Notes: generated by a model from the letters alone, not told the origin. Shown: positions 8,120 to 17,904, counted from the first letter of the stretch. The stretch is 64,000 nt of DNA from Nemorincola sp044225795 (GCA_044225795.1 JBGAIF010000003.1:248001-312000); one strand, 5' to 3'. Numbers and translations are program-made.

Positions 8120-9034
8120 ATGAAGGGCGAAAGAACAAGTCTCAATAAATACATCAGCGCATCGGGTTTCTGCTCGAGGCGGGAAGCTGATAAGCTGATA
8201 GAGCAGGCAAGGGTAACGGTGAATGGCGAGCTGGTACTACCGGGCGCTACTATAGGTGCGGGAGATGTAGTAGAGGTGGATGGTGAGCCAATCAATAAGC
8301 AGACAAGGCGGCCAATATATATAGCGTTTCACAAACCGGTAGGTGTGACGAGCACTACAGACCCCAAGGATAAGACGAATATCATTTACTTCATCAATCA
8401 CCCGAAGCGCATATTCCCGATAGGCAGATTGGACAAAGACTCTGACGGGCTGATATTCCTGACGAACGATGGCGACATTGTGAACAAGATATTGCGTGCG
8501 AGCAACTACCACGAGAAAGAATATATAGTGACAGTGGATAAGGCAATAACACCGGAGTTTGTGAAAGATATGAGCAATGGTGTGCCGGTGCTTGGAAAGA
8601 TGACGAGGAAGTGCTTTGTAAGGCAGGAGGGTGGCCGGCGTTTCCGTATGATACTGACTCAGGGGATGAATCGGCAGATACGCCGTATGTGCGAGTACCT
8701 GGGCTACAAGGTAGTGGAACTAACGAGGGTGCGCATCATGAATGTGGAGCTGGGCAACCTGCCCCGTGGCCACTGGCGCTACCTGACGGTACCGGAGATA
8801 GATAAGCTGAATAAGATGGTAGCTGAATCTAAGAATGTACATATAGAGGATGATGAAGAAGCGGAAGAGCGCGCACCGAAGAAACAATACATCCCCAAAC
8901 GCAGAGGTGAAGACAGGCCACAAAAAACAGAGCGTAAAGAACAACCACCTAAACAAAATACGCCACCAAGGGACAGCAAGAAAAAGTCTTCCTGGAAAGA
9001 TTTTCAGAAGAGAGGGAAGAAGAGGGAGTGGTAG
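8120..9034 (+). CDS. rluF: 23S rRNA pseudouridine synthase RluF
   Basis: A 304-residue enzyme that converts a uridine of 23S rRNA (position 2604 in E. coli numbering) to pseudouridine. An S4 RNA-binding domain occupies about residues 5-55 (LNKYISASGFCSRREAD). It is followed by the RsuA/RluB/RluF catalytic domain with the active-site segment GRLDKDSDGLIFLTNDGD, where the Asp after RL is catalytic, and QGMNRQIRRMCEYLGYKV, which is characteristic of RluF rather than RluB. A lysine/arginine-rich tail of about 55 residues extends beyond the usual length, a common addition in Bacteroidota RNA enzymes. The start at 8120 fits both the family N-terminus and the promoter; an ATG at 8090 is upstream of the -7 box. 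Confidence 0.88.
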   Translation: MKGERTSLNKYISASGFCSRREADKLIEQARVTVNGELVLPGATIGAGDVVEVDGEPINKQTRRPIYIAFHKPVGVTSTTDPKDKTNIIYFINHPKRIFPIGRLDKDSDGLIFLTNDGDIVNKILRASNYHEKEYIVTVDKAITPEFVKDMSNGVPVLGKMTRKCFVRQEGGRRFRMILTQGMNRQIRRMCEYLGYKVVELTRVRIMNVELGNLPRGHWRYLTVPEIDKLNKMVAESKNVHIEDDEEAEERAPKKQYIPKRRGEDRPQKTERKEQPPKQNTPPRDSKKKSSWKDFQKRGKKREW

Positions 9035-9160
9035 TGAATAGAGAACAGTGAACAGAGAACAGTGAAGAGTGAACAGAGAACAGTGAACAGTGAATAGTGA
9101 GCAGTGAAGAATGAACAATGGGTAGGGAATAGTGGATAGAGAATAGAGAATAGTGAATGT
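9034..9160. repeat. degenerate purine-rich tandem repeat
   Basis: The region after rluF is built from about ten imperfect copies of a unit close to AGTGAACAGAGAAC, decaying to AATAGTG and AATAGAG at the right end. It has no open frame of interest and no hairpin. It is one of several low-complexity islands in this window that each use a different unit. Confidence 0.75.
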
Positions 9161-9197
9161 TTTGTATTTAGTTTTTTCTTGAATTTACTATGCTGAC

Positions 9198-10029
9198 ATG
9201 TGGAGTAAACCGTCATACCTATTATTCTCTCTTGCCATAAATTGTGGTGCTGCGCAATTGTTTGTTGCGGGATGCGGGAAGAAGAGTGGCCCTGAGGTGC
9301 CTCGCACTGATTCGGTAGGCTTGCTTTCCCGTAGTGCTGTATACAAAATGAAAGGTAGCCGCTTATGCAAGGGTAACAAAAAAGGTGAAAATGACTCTAG
9401 TTTGTTCCGGAATGAGATCACAGTGGTAAGTGACAGCCAGATCCAATTTTGGCCAGGTGATGTTATACTCACAGTTTATCATTATGATTCAGCCTCGCAG
9501 GAGTTATTGTATCAGTACCTGCCCCCGAGCCTGCAGGAACACGTGCGAAAGCTATGACCTGAGTTTTAGCTTTAAAGATAATAGTATCTGGTATTCGCAC
9601 ACCATTTACTCGAGCATGGATATATGGAAATTCTCATGCCATGCACCAGCGCATAAATATCTTGCAGAACTTGGTACATACACCCACAAAATTGCGGGTA
9701 AGAGAAACTGGACGGGTGATCATATATGTCACGCATGTGCACAATGCTATCATGACAGTGTTACGTCTTTCAATGATGTTTTTGAGCTTATCTATGTCAA
9801 TGATTCAACGCTTGTGAAGACCTGTCACTATTATGGCCGCTCAGGGATATGGGACACCTTACATTTCAATAGCTGGGACGCTGACGCTAATAAGATCACC
9901 TACACAAGAATGGTTACGTGTGATGCTTCAGTGACTTATGATTATTCTACAGAAGCCCTCGAATTTGTAGATCACTACTATAACCCTCCTCATGATACGG
10001 AAATCTATTATGTGCTGAAAGCCCAGTAG
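9198..10029 (+). pseudogene. lipoprotein gene interrupted by a single-base frameshift
   Basis: Two frames together make one plausible protein of about 276 residues. The first (9198-9557) starts with a signal peptide and lipobox VAGC and ends at a stop; the second carries on in another frame to 10029. Removing one C from the CCCCC run at 9522-9526 joins them in a continuous frame (reading QYLPRACRNTCESYDLSF across the joint). The C-terminal part contains a Cys/His-rich segment, HICHACAQCYH. I do not recognise the family. Either the gene is inactivated (or phase-variable) by homopolymer slippage, or the base is a sequencing error. Confidence 0.65.
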
Positions 10030-10041
10030 CGTTCTAAATAA

Positions 10042-10068
10042 AAAAGAGGCGCAGGTTGCGCCTCTTTT
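10042..10068. terminator. bidirectional terminator
   Basis: A perfect 12-bp stem (10042-10053 with 10057-10068) with loop GGT is flanked by A on the left and T in the stem end on the right. It lies between the rightward broken lipoprotein gene and the leftward glyA, so it can serve both. Confidence 0.8.
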
Positions 10069-10089
10069 CGTAGCATATGTTTTAGTATG

Positions 10090-11367
10090 TTATAGTCCCG
10101 GGTACATGGGGAAGCCTTTCATGAATTCGTTCACTTCGCCCTTGATGGTCTTTATCACATTCTCATCATCGGGAGACATGAGTGCACGGTCGAGCCAGTC
10201 GGCTATATTCTGCATATCCCCTTCTTTTAGTCCGCGTGTGGTAACGGCGGGCACACCGACACGAATGCCCGATGTAATGAATGGTGATTTGTCATCGAAC
10301 GGCACCATGTTCTTATTAATGGTGATGTCTGCATGAACGAGGGTATTCTCCGCTTTCTTACCACTGATATTCTTATTGCGGAGGTCTATGAGCAGGAGGT
10401 GATTATCTGTGCCGCCTGATACAATATCGTAACCTTTGGCATTGAATGCTTTTTCCAATGCTTTGGCGTTGGCAATGATCTGGCGCGTATAGTCGAGATA
10501 TTTATCCTGCAGTATCTCAAAGAAGGAAACAGCCTTTGCCGCGATCACATGTTCCAGGGGGCCGCCTTGGGTACCGGGAAATACAGCGAGGTCTATCAAC
10601 TGGCTCATCATGCGTATCTCGCCCTTAGGGCCTGTTATGCCCATAGGGTTTTCGAAGTCTTTCTTCATGAGTATGAGGCCGCCGCGAGGACCACGAAGGG
10701 TCTTGTGAGTAGTGGTAGTAACGAACTGGCAATGGTCGAAAGGACTGTTGAGCAAGCCTTTGGCAATAAGGCCGGCAGGGTGTGAGATATCGGCCATAAC
10801 GAGCGCGCCCACCTGGTCGGCTATGGCACGTATGCGGGCATAATCCCAGTCGCGGCTGTAGGCTGATGCGCCGCAAACGATCAGCTTTGGTTTGTGCGCC
10901 ACAGCCTGTTGCTCCATCATATCATAGTCAACCAGGCCGGACTCTTTTTTCACGCCATAATGCACCGCATTGAACAGCTTGCCGGAGAAATTGACCGGAG
11001 AGCCATGGGTAAGGTGGCCTCCCATGCTGAGATCGAGCCCGAGGATAGTATCGCCGGGGTGTAATATCGAAAGCATGAGCGCATAGTTGGCCTGGGCACC
11101 GCTATGCGGCTGCACATTTGCATACTCTACCCCGAATATCTGTTTTGCGCGGTCTATGGCCAGTTGCTCACTCTTATCCACTACTTCGCAGCCGCCGTAA
11201 TAACGCCTGCCGGGATATCCCTCGGCGTATTTGTTGGTCATGACACTTCCCATAGCCTGCATTACCTGCATGCTGGTGAAATTTTCAGAAGCTATCAGTT
11301 CCAAACCCTGGCGCTGGCGTTGCAGCTCTTCATTAATAAGGTCAAATATTGCGGAGTCGCGTTGCAT
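10090..11367 (-). CDS. glyA: serine hydroxymethyltransferase
   Basis: A 425-residue PLP enzyme that interconverts serine plus tetrahydrofolate with glycine plus 5,10-methylenetetrahydrofolate, the main source of one-carbon units. The PLP lysine is in VTTTTHKTLRGPRGG at about residue 225. Other family marks are the N-terminal LELIASENF and the YAEGYPGRRYYGGC segment that binds substrate. The length is normal. It is a single-gene unit bounded by the terminator at 10042-10068. Confidence 0.97.
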   Translation of the reverse strand: MQRDSAIFDLINEELQRQRQGLELIASENFTSMQVMQAMGSVMTNKYAEGYPGRRYYGGCEVVDKSEQLAIDRAKQIFGVEYANVQPHSGAQANYALMLSILHPGDTILGLDLSMGGHLTHGSPVNFSGKLFNAVHYGVKKESGLVDYDMMEQQAVAHKPKLIVCGASAYSRDWDYARIRAIADQVGALVMADISHPAGLIAKGLLNSPFDHCQFVTTTTHKTLRGPRGGLILMKKDFENPMGITGPKGEIRMMSQLIDLAVFPGTQGGPLEHVIAAKAVSFFEILQDKYLDYTRQIIANAKALEKAFNAKGYDIVSGGTDNHLLLIDLRNKNISGKKAENTLVHADITINKNMVPFDDKSPFITSGIRVGVPAVTTRGLKEGDMQNIADWLDRALMSPDDENVIKTIKGEVNEFMKGFPMYPGL

Positions 11368-11531
11368 GTGTTGATTATTGAAATGCTAAGATAAAACAGA
11401 GTTGCTTACCACGAGATATAAATCGTGCAATGAATTAAAGATACTATCCATTCCTGCTTTTACAAATACGGCCAGGACCGGGGATCACATAGTGAGTAAA
11501 ATGTTATATCTTTCCGGTACATTAAGCTGCC

Positions 11532-13388
11532 TTGATAAACCGGAGAACAATAGCCCTTTTGCTGGTGTGCCTGCTGCACGCCGTACAGTTATTTGCGCAG
11601 AAAGAGGGCCAGCAGTATATCGACTCGCTACTGAAGGAGCTGCCGGGCCTCGCTGATGACTCCAATAAGGTGCGTTTGCTCAACAACCTATCGAATGAGT
11701 ACCGGGTTATTAACCCGTATGAAGGAATAAGGCACGGTGAGGATGCCCTGGCGCTTGCCGAACAGTTAGGTTTCAGGCGTGGGCAGGCAAGAGCAAATGC
11801 GGCGCTGGGAGTAAACTATCAATATAAGTCTGATTACCCGACAGCGCTTGCTTATTTTTTCAAGGCGCTGAAAATTTATGAATCGATACATGACCAGCGC
11901 GGCAGGGCCAGCACATTGCAGAATATAGGTAATGTATATCAGTACCAAAAGAACTATGGCAAGGTGCTGGAATGCCACCTGCAATCGCTGAAGATATCTG
12001 AAGAACTGGGCGACAGGCGTGGCGTTGCTTCCACATTGAGTAATATCGGTATCTTTTATTTCTTTCAACAGGATTATGATAAAGCGCTGGATTATGATGA
12101 GCGGTCGCTGAAGACGCACTATGAAATAGGAGAGAAGGGTGGTATTGCCGGTACTTTGTGTAACATAGGTAATGTGTATCTCCTGAAGAAGGCATATGCG
12201 AGATCGCTTTACTACACCTTTGAGGCGCTGAGGCTGCATGAGCAGATAGGAGACAAGTATGGGGCTGCCATAGACCTTGGCAATATAGGCGAGACCTACC
12301 TCGCCATTGCGCAAGACAGCACAGGGGCCATAAAGCCCGATAGCCTGATACCCGCCGGAAGGAATGCCAACCTGAAACTGGCCATTGACTACCTGAAGCG
12401 AAGCATTGATGACAGCCGCAAAATAGCCCAACTGGACAATATCATCGAATTCAGCAAATACCTGTCTGATGCTTACCGTATGAGCAGGGATTTTGAATCG
12501 GCGCTCAACTCGTATGAGGTGTATTCAAAAATGAATGATTCGGTGTATTCGCTTCAGAATTCGCAGACGATAAAGCAAATGGAATACAAGCAGGCGCTGG
12601 ACATTAAGGACAGGGACCTTCAGATCGCCAGGCTGGCGGTGCTGAAAAAACGAAATGAGCGCGTCTTCTATATATCGGGTATAGCCGCGTTGCTGGTTGT
12701 TATCCTGTTCATTTTCCGGAATTACAAGATGCAGAAGCAGTCGAACGTGCTGCTGGCAACAGAGAAGAAGAGATCGGACGACCTGCTGCTGAACATATTG
12801 CCATCTGAAGTAGCGTCTGAACTGAAAGAGAAAGGGTCTGCAGCGGCCCGGTATTTTGATAACGTGACCGTATTGTTCACAGACTTTGTGAACTTTACCA
12901 ACGCCGGAGAGCGCATGACACCACAGGAACTCATAGATGAGCTGCATACCTGTTTTATGGCATTTGATCACATCATAGGTAAGTATGGTATTGAGAAGAT
13001 AAAGACGATAGGCGATGCCTATCTTGCCGTATCAGGTTTGCCTGTATCTGATCCCATGCACGCTGAGCGGGCTGTGCAGGCGGCCATGGAGATAAGGGCC
13101 TACATGAAACAAAGGCAGGAGCAGCCCGGCAACAAGACCTTTGATATACGTATAGGGATACACAGCGGAAGTGTAGTAGCCGGTATTGTAGGCGTGAAGA
13201 AGTTTGCCTACGACATATGGGGTGATACGGTGAACACAGCGGCGCGCATGGAGCAAAACAGCGAACCCGGCCGTATCAATATTTCCGAGACCACTTACGC
13301 GCTGGTGAAAGATGCCATAGCCTGCACCTATCGTGGCGAGATAGAAGCTAAGAACAAGGGGCAACTGAAGATGTACTTTGTTAATTAG
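11532..13388 (+). CDS. adenylate cyclase with periplasmic TPR sensor (first copy)
   Basis: A 618-residue protein. A signal peptide or N-terminal helix (ending in QLFAQ) is followed by about six TPR repeats (about residues 60-300), a short coiled linker, one membrane helix at about 380-396, and a class III nucleotide cyclase domain (about 430-618). The TPR part should therefore lie in the periplasm and the cyclase in the cytoplasm. Both metal aspartates are present (FTDF at about 448 and GDAYLAVSG at about 493). The substrate-selecting pair is Lys (KIKTIGD) and Asp (YDIWGD), the adenylate-cyclase form, so ATP to cAMP is inferred. The family linker RSDDLLLNILP precedes the catalytic domain. The only sensible start is a TTG at 11532. 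It is a close paralogue of the gene at 25818. Its stop codon directly abuts the stop of the convergent gene at 13389. Confidence 0.88.
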   Translation: MINRRTIALLLVCLLHAVQLFAQKEGQQYIDSLLKELPGLADDSNKVRLLNNLSNEYRVINPYEGIRHGEDALALAEQLGFRRGQARANAALGVNYQYKSDYPTALAYFFKALKIYESIHDQRGRASTLQNIGNVYQYQKNYGKVLECHLQSLKISEELGDRRGVASTLSNIGIFYFFQQDYDKALDYDERSLKTHYEIGEKGGIAGTLCNIGNVYLLKKAYARSLYYTFEALRLHEQIGDKYGAAIDLGNIGETYLAIAQDSTGAIKPDSLIPAGRNANLKLAIDYLKRSIDDSRKIAQLDNIIEFSKYLSDAYRMSRDFESALNSYEVYSKMNDSVYSLQNSQTIKQMEYKQALDIKDRDLQIARLAVLKKRNERVFYISGIAALLVVILFIFRNYKMQKQSNVLLATEKKRSDDLLLNILPSEVASELKEKGSAAARYFDNVTVLFTDFVNFTNAGERMTPQELIDELHTCFMAFDHIIGKYGIEKIKTIGDAYLAVSGLPVSDPMHAERAVQAAMEIRAYMKQRQEQPGNKTFDIRIGIHSGSVVAGIVGVKKFAYDIWGDTVNTAARMEQNSEPGRINISETTYALVKDAIACTYRGEIEAKNKGQLKMYFVN

Positions 13389-15074
13389 TTATTTCTGTAC
13401 CTGCTCCATTCTGCGCCTGAAGAAGACGAATCCGTTAGCTCCGCCGGTCTCTTCCAGTTCTGCCAGTTTACGGATGTTATCAGCCTCAGTTGATTTGCAA
13501 ATGAAGAAGGCAGGCTTGTCTATCCTGCCATGCACCAGCCAGGCAATGTTGGCAACAGGCTGCAGGGTCTTGCTGTCGTCTCTGCGGTAGTCAACATATT
13601 GAGAGTCGGTGGATGGCCGCTTATCGGTATAAAACAGGTTGCCGTAGCTTTTGTAAGCCAGTGGCTGTACATACACATCCTTGCCTTTAAAACTCTCGAA
13701 GTAGGCAATGGAGGATGCCTGTGTATATTGTTCTATTTTGGGTGTGAAGTGCAGTACAGTGACCTGAATGATGACCACCTGTATGCCGCAGAGGAGGAGC
13801 ATGCCGCGACGAAGATCGCGCGACATCATCAGTATAGTGATCCAAATGCATGCCAGGTAGGCAATGCCCCAGGCGCACTCGGCATAGCTCCAGTGTACAT
13901 TGGCAGCCAGGTTGGCCACCACAAATTTGTCATGAATGTATGGAATGAGCTGTGTCTTATTAATGCCAACAACGGGCAGGGCTATCAGTATAATGGCCCA
14001 TACAGTGCCGGTAAACAGCATGATGCCTTTCACCCAGCCTTTCATCCTGTAGGGCTCATGTACCAGCCTGTGTAGCTGCAAGGCAGCCAGGTAGGTGAGC
14101 GGAAAATAACAGAGCGAGGAGTAATGGACGATCTTTGTCTTCACAATAGAGAAAAGTATCAGCACTACCCAGAACAATATCCACATCAACCTGGTAAAGT
14201 CGTGCGCTGTGGCATGGCCGGTGACACGCTTGCGGGTGTATTGAAGCAGGAATACTGATGCAGGGAAACAACCGATAAGCAAAACAATGAAATGATAGAA
14301 GAATGGGCCGCCGTGGTCGGCATCCTCTGTACGGAACAAACGTACCTGGTACCAAAGGAATTGCTCAATGAACCACCTGCCATATGCCTGGCCATAGAAA
14401 ACGACAGCGGCGCCGAGCCAAAGCAACATGGGTAGCAGCGCAACGAGCCCTATCATAAGCAGATGCCCGATCTTGTAGCCATTGAGGCCCCTGTTGAAGG
14501 CCATATATGTGACAAGTGACAGCCCGGCCACCAAAATAGCCACAGGACCCTTGGTCAGTACAGCAATGCCGAGGAAAAGACCGGAAAGGAACGCATGCAG
14601 CAATTTGCGCCCTGATACACGCAATAAATGAAACTGGAAGAAGGCAATAAAAATAAAGAAGTTGAAGGTCGGGTCTATGATGCCCGTCTTGAAGTAGAAG
14701 TGGGGCAGCCATGATGCCGCATAGAGCAAAGTCCACCAGACGGCTATCTTCTCGCTGACCACGCGTTTGCCAATGTAAAACACCGTTAGTAAGGTGAGTA
14801 CGCCGATCACTGCATTAGGGAAACGTGCAGCATATTCACCTACCCCGAACATTTTCATGGAGATGGCCTGCATCCAGATAAAGAAAGGAGGTTTCTCCCA
14901 GAAGGGCATAAAGTCAATCTGCGAACGCAGGTAGTCCTTTGATACTATCATTTCGCGCGCGCATTCCGCGAAGTTGATCTCATCCCAGTCGAACAGGTGA
15001 ACATGCCCGAGGAAGGGCAGGAACAGCAGGCAGCCAGCCAGCGCTATGACCGTGTATCTGAGATGGCCTGACAT
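13389..15074 (-). CDS. ArnT-like membrane glycosyltransferase
   Basis: A 561-residue protein with about 10-12 membrane helices, of the GT-C (GT83/PMT_2) type that uses polyprenyl-phosphate sugars as donors outside the membrane. The first periplasmic loop has FDWDEINFAECAREM with the family's acidic D-E pair at residues 31-32, and the second has FWEKPPFFIW, as in ArnT and related enzymes. Substrate is inferred only: lipid A or another envelope glycan. Its start overlaps the PAP2 gene by one base (ATG/TGA type), so the two are translationally coupled and belong to the operon that starts with the LptF/G-type permease at 17183. Confidence 0.85.
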   Translation of the reverse strand: MSGHLRYTVIALAGCLLFLPFLGHVHLFDWDEINFAECAREMIVSKDYLRSQIDFMPFWEKPPFFIWMQAISMKMFGVGEYAARFPNAVIGVLTLLTVFYIGKRVVSEKIAVWWTLLYAASWLPHFYFKTGIIDPTFNFFIFIAFFQFHLLRVSGRKLLHAFLSGLFLGIAVLTKGPVAILVAGLSLVTYMAFNRGLNGYKIGHLLMIGLVALLPMLLWLGAAVVFYGQAYGRWFIEQFLWYQVRLFRTEDADHGGPFFYHFIVLLIGCFPASVFLLQYTRKRVTGHATAHDFTRLMWILFWVVLILFSIVKTKIVHYSSLCYFPLTYLAALQLHRLVHEPYRMKGWVKGIMLFTGTVWAIILIALPVVGINKTQLIPYIHDKFVVANLAANVHWSYAECAWGIAYLACIWITILMMSRDLRRGMLLLCGIQVVIIQVTVLHFTPKIEQYTQASSIAYFESFKGKDVYVQPLAYKSYGNLFYTDKRPSTDSQYVDYRRDDSKTLQPVANIAWLVHGRIDKPAFFICKSTEADNIRKLAELEETGGANGFVFFRRRMEQVQK

Positions 15075-15727
15075 CAGATGAATATCTCTTTTTCTTTAGA
15101 GAAACGGAACTTAATGCTTCTGATAACGGAGAAGATGATGATGCACAATAGTGTGCCGACAATACTGCCAGCATAAACATCCTCAAAGAAATGAGCAGCC
15201 AGGTATATGCGTGAGTAACCAACCAGCATTGCCAGCAGAAACAGCAAAAAGCCCCATGCCTGGTGTTTTTTGGGTAGTAGCAGGGACAGGAAGCAGAAAA
15301 AACAAAACGCACCTTCGCTATGGCCTGAGGGGTAGCTGCGGTAAAGCAATTCCGGCCAGTTCTTTGAAAAGTGTATCCACTCAGCGTGTTTAAAGAAATT
15401 CAACGGACGTGGCGCATCATAGTAGGATTTCAGTAGCTGCTGAACGAAGAACGGCAAGAGGTTACAAGCGGCGGCTGCCAGCAGGTACCACCATGTGCGG
15501 AAACGCTCAAAGATGAACAGGGACAGCAGGACGAATGTGATGATCCATCCCTCACCCATCCAAGTTGCGTAATAGAATAACCTATCGGCCACATCATTGT
15601 AATGCCCGTTCACGGAGCAGAAAAGGTCCTTGCTGGAGAAATTGAGGATGGCGAACACGCCCGCAGCCATCCACCCCAGAAATGGCAGAAAAAAGTATGG
15701 ATTGTATGTGTAGCGACGCTTAGGCAA
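15074..15727 (-). CDS. PAP2-family lipid phosphatase
   Basis: A 217-residue membrane protein with the three phosphatase motifs of the PAP2 superfamily: K(x6)RP at residues 100-108, PSGH at 133-136 and SR(x5)H(x3)D at 172-183. Five to six helices place the active site at the periplasmic face. Such enzymes remove phosphate from undecaprenyl diphosphate, phosphatidylglycerol phosphate or lipid A (LpxE/LpxF types). Its position between an LPS-export permease gene and an ArnT-like transferase gene favours lipid A or a polyprenyl carrier. It overlaps the upstream gene by eight bases. Confidence 0.85.
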   Translation of the reverse strand: MPKRRYTYNPYFFLPFLGWMAAGVFAILNFSSKDLFCSVNGHYNDVADRLFYYATWMGEGWIITFVLLSLFIFERFRTWWYLLAAAACNLLPFFVQQLLKSYYDAPRPLNFFKHAEWIHFSKNWPELLYRSYPSGHSEGAFCFFCFLSLLLPKKHQAWGFLLFLLAMLVGYSRIYLAAHFFEDVYAGSIVGTLLCIIIFSVIRSIKFRFSKEKEIFI

Positions 15728-17183
15728 TGGCTGTATCTTTTTTCGAAGCTATCATCTTTCGTATCCATTTCCAGATACGGAAATACCATTCCTTGCTGAA
15801 GATACGTGAGTCATTTCTTGCGGCAGTAATGAGCCATATGGCCACCGGGGTGAGTATGGCAGTTGACATCCACATGCCCATCCAGGGGGCAACCGTTGTT
15901 GCCTTAGCCAGTTTCTCGCCGGTAATGTTGAGGATATGGAATATCATGAAGAAGACCACTGCAAAAACCAACGGCATGCCAATACCTCCCTTGCGGATAA
16001 TAGCGCCCAACGGAGCGCCAATGAGGAACAGCAGGATGCAGGCAACAGACAGCGTGAACTTTCTGTGCAGTTCGATGGCAAATTTAAGGAAGTTCTCAGT
16101 TTGTATCTTTTTATCGAGTGCCGTCACATCGAGCGAAGACTTGAAGCTGCGCGCATTGTTAATGGCACCGTTCAGCACGGCCGCGCGCATACTGTCAGGT
16201 ACAAAAGAAAGATAGGTCGAATCGTACTTTCTCGCTTTTGCCTTTCCGGATGTGGCAAACGCGATGATCTTGTCCCTGTCTTTGCCCTTATTGCTAATGG
16301 TGATGAACGGAGAGAAATAGGCATCGATAATGCCCGCCAGCCTGCTTTTAGAATGCCCCATGCTGTCCATGTTCTCATAAAGCTGTGCAACATTCATCAT
16401 CTGGTAGGCATTCTTGAAAAGGTCTTCATTGGTTCTTGTGAACTTAAATGCTGACAGGTCGAATATTTTGTCCCAACGGTCGAAGTGAATTCTTGTCTGG
16501 TTGAAGTTGTGGTTGCCATGGTCCGTTCCTTCCTCATACCGCCATCCGTCCCTGAGTTTGAAAATGAGCGTTCTTTTTCCCTCGCCTGTCAATATCTGTG
16601 CTTCTTTAGCGATGACCACCTTATTGTTGCCGGCCATATCGGTATGGTCGTAGATGATCACATCGCGAATGGTTTTCCCGTCCTCATCTTTACTACCCAC
16701 ATGTATGGAATAACCCGGGATATCATTGTTGAACTGGTCCGGGCGGATATTGAGTGTCGGCTTTGCATTGCGCACATCATACAGTAAGGAAAGCGCTTTC
16801 AGGTTGGCGATAGGGATGACGTTGTTGCTGAATACAAATGCCAGGCAACTGATAAAACCAATAAATGCCAGCATAGGAGCCATGAACCTCAGCAGAGATA
16901 TGCCGGACGACTTGATGGCAACAAGCTCGAAGTTCTCGCCCATATTACCAAATGTCATAATAGATGATAGCAGTATGCTAAGTGGGAGCGCCAGCGGAAC
17001 TAGGGTAGTGGACATATAGACCAGTAGCTGTATCAGCATCCATATACTGATGCCCTTACCTATCATTTCGTCCATATACAGCCAGAAGAACTGCATGATG
17101 AGCACAAACAACGATACGAAGAACGTGACGATAAAAGGACCTACGAAACTACGTATGATGAGTATGTCCAGCTTTTTGATCAA
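15720..17183 (-). CDS. LptF/LptG-family LPS export permease
   Basis: A 487-residue protein with three N-terminal membrane helices, a long periplasmic beta-rich domain (about residues 125-350) and three C-terminal helices, the layout of YjgP/YjgQ (LptF and LptG). These form the membrane part of the ABC transporter that extracts LPS from the inner membrane. The C-terminal KFTLSVACILLFLIGAPLGAIIRKGG stretch is typical of the family. LptF and LptG cannot be told apart here. It is the first gene of a three-gene overlapping operon with the PAP2 phosphatase and the ArnT-like transferase. It is longer than the usual ~360 residues because of an enlarged periplasmic insertion. Confidence 0.88.
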   Translation of the reverse strand: MIKKLDILIIRSFVGPFIVTFFVSLFVLIMQFFWLYMDEMIGKGISIWMLIQLLVYMSTTLVPLALPLSILLSSIMTFGNMGENFELVAIKSSGISLLRFMAPMLAFIGFISCLAFVFSNNVIPIANLKALSLLYDVRNAKPTLNIRPDQFNNDIPGYSIHVGSKDEDGKTIRDVIIYDHTDMAGNNKVVIAKEAQILTGEGKRTLIFKLRDGWRYEEGTDHGNHNFNQTRIHFDRWDKIFDLSAFKFTRTNEDLFKNAYQMMNVAQLYENMDSMGHSKSRLAGIIDAYFSPFITISNKGKDRDKIIAFATSGKAKARKYDSTYLSFVPDSMRAAVLNGAINNARSFKSSLDVTALDKKIQTENFLKFAIELHRKFTLSVACILLFLIGAPLGAIIRKGGIGMPLVFAVVFFMIFHILNITGEKLAKATTVAPWMGMWMSTAILTPVAIWLITAARNDSRIFSKEWYFRIWKWIRKMIASKKDTAIA

Positions 17184-17350
17184 AAACGGGTGGTTTTAGG
17201 GCAAACCTACACAAAATCGGGCAGGGATGAAACGGTGGGAGGTGGTGTTTCGGGTTGCTACGGGCAATCTTAACGATTCACAAACAGAAAAGCCTGCCCT
17301 TCAGGAGCAAGCTTTCTGATATAATATATTAATCTGTGTTATTTAGCGTT

Positions 17351-17734
17351 TTAGCTACCTATACGGTGCTTTAGCTCAGCCACCTGTGAATTCCAGAGGC
17401 GTTCCTGGTCCTTTAGCTCCGATTTATCTGCAAAATCAGTGATCCTGAGGATCGTTTCGTTGGTCACTGAGCTTTGGTCTATCCCGAATTCAAAGAATTC
17501 GGTCTTGGCGTAGTGGCTCCAGCGGAGGCGAATGAACTCATTTTCTACATGTTCCAGTATGTCAGCAGTATCAGTGCTGCCATTCCAGGTAAAGTAAAAG
17601 GTATGATCGCGCTGATCCACTTTATCTGCAAACCACTCTTGCAAACCCACCGGGGTAGATAAAAACTCATACAATATAGTAGGGGAGCATCTTATCGGAA
17701 ATTCTAAGGAATACATTATTTTCTTCTTACTCAT
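17351..17734 (-). CDS. START/AHSA1-fold protein
   Basis: A 127-residue cytoplasmic protein resembling the START-like (AHSA1/SRPBCC) proteins of Bacteroidota: an N-terminal strand YSLEFPIRCSPTILYEFLSTPVGLQEWFADKV, then beta strands and a C-terminal helix. These make a hydrophobic ligand pocket; the ligand is not known. I chose the ATG at 17734 (MSKKKIMYSLEF) over the one at 17749 because the family begins near the KKK segment. It is transcribed away from rpoD and shares with it a divergent AT-rich promoter region of about 250 bases. Confidence 0.75.
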   Translation of the reverse strand: MSKKKIMYSLEFPIRCSPTILYEFLSTPVGLQEWFADKVDQRDHTFYFTWNGSTDTADILEHVENEFIRLRWSHYAKTEFFEFGIDQSSVTNETILRITDFADKSELKDQERLWNSQVAELKHRIGS

Positions 17735-17904
17735 TGCAGTGCTATTCACTTATGTCAGTTTAGGTGCAATAATAAAAAATTGATGGTACAATCAAAATTT
17801 TATTGGCGATTCATTCAAATATTTTTAAAGCACATTCACGACACATATAAGGAATTTGTGTTAATAGAATCATAATTTTTTTTGGGTTGAATTGTTAAGA
17901 CCCT

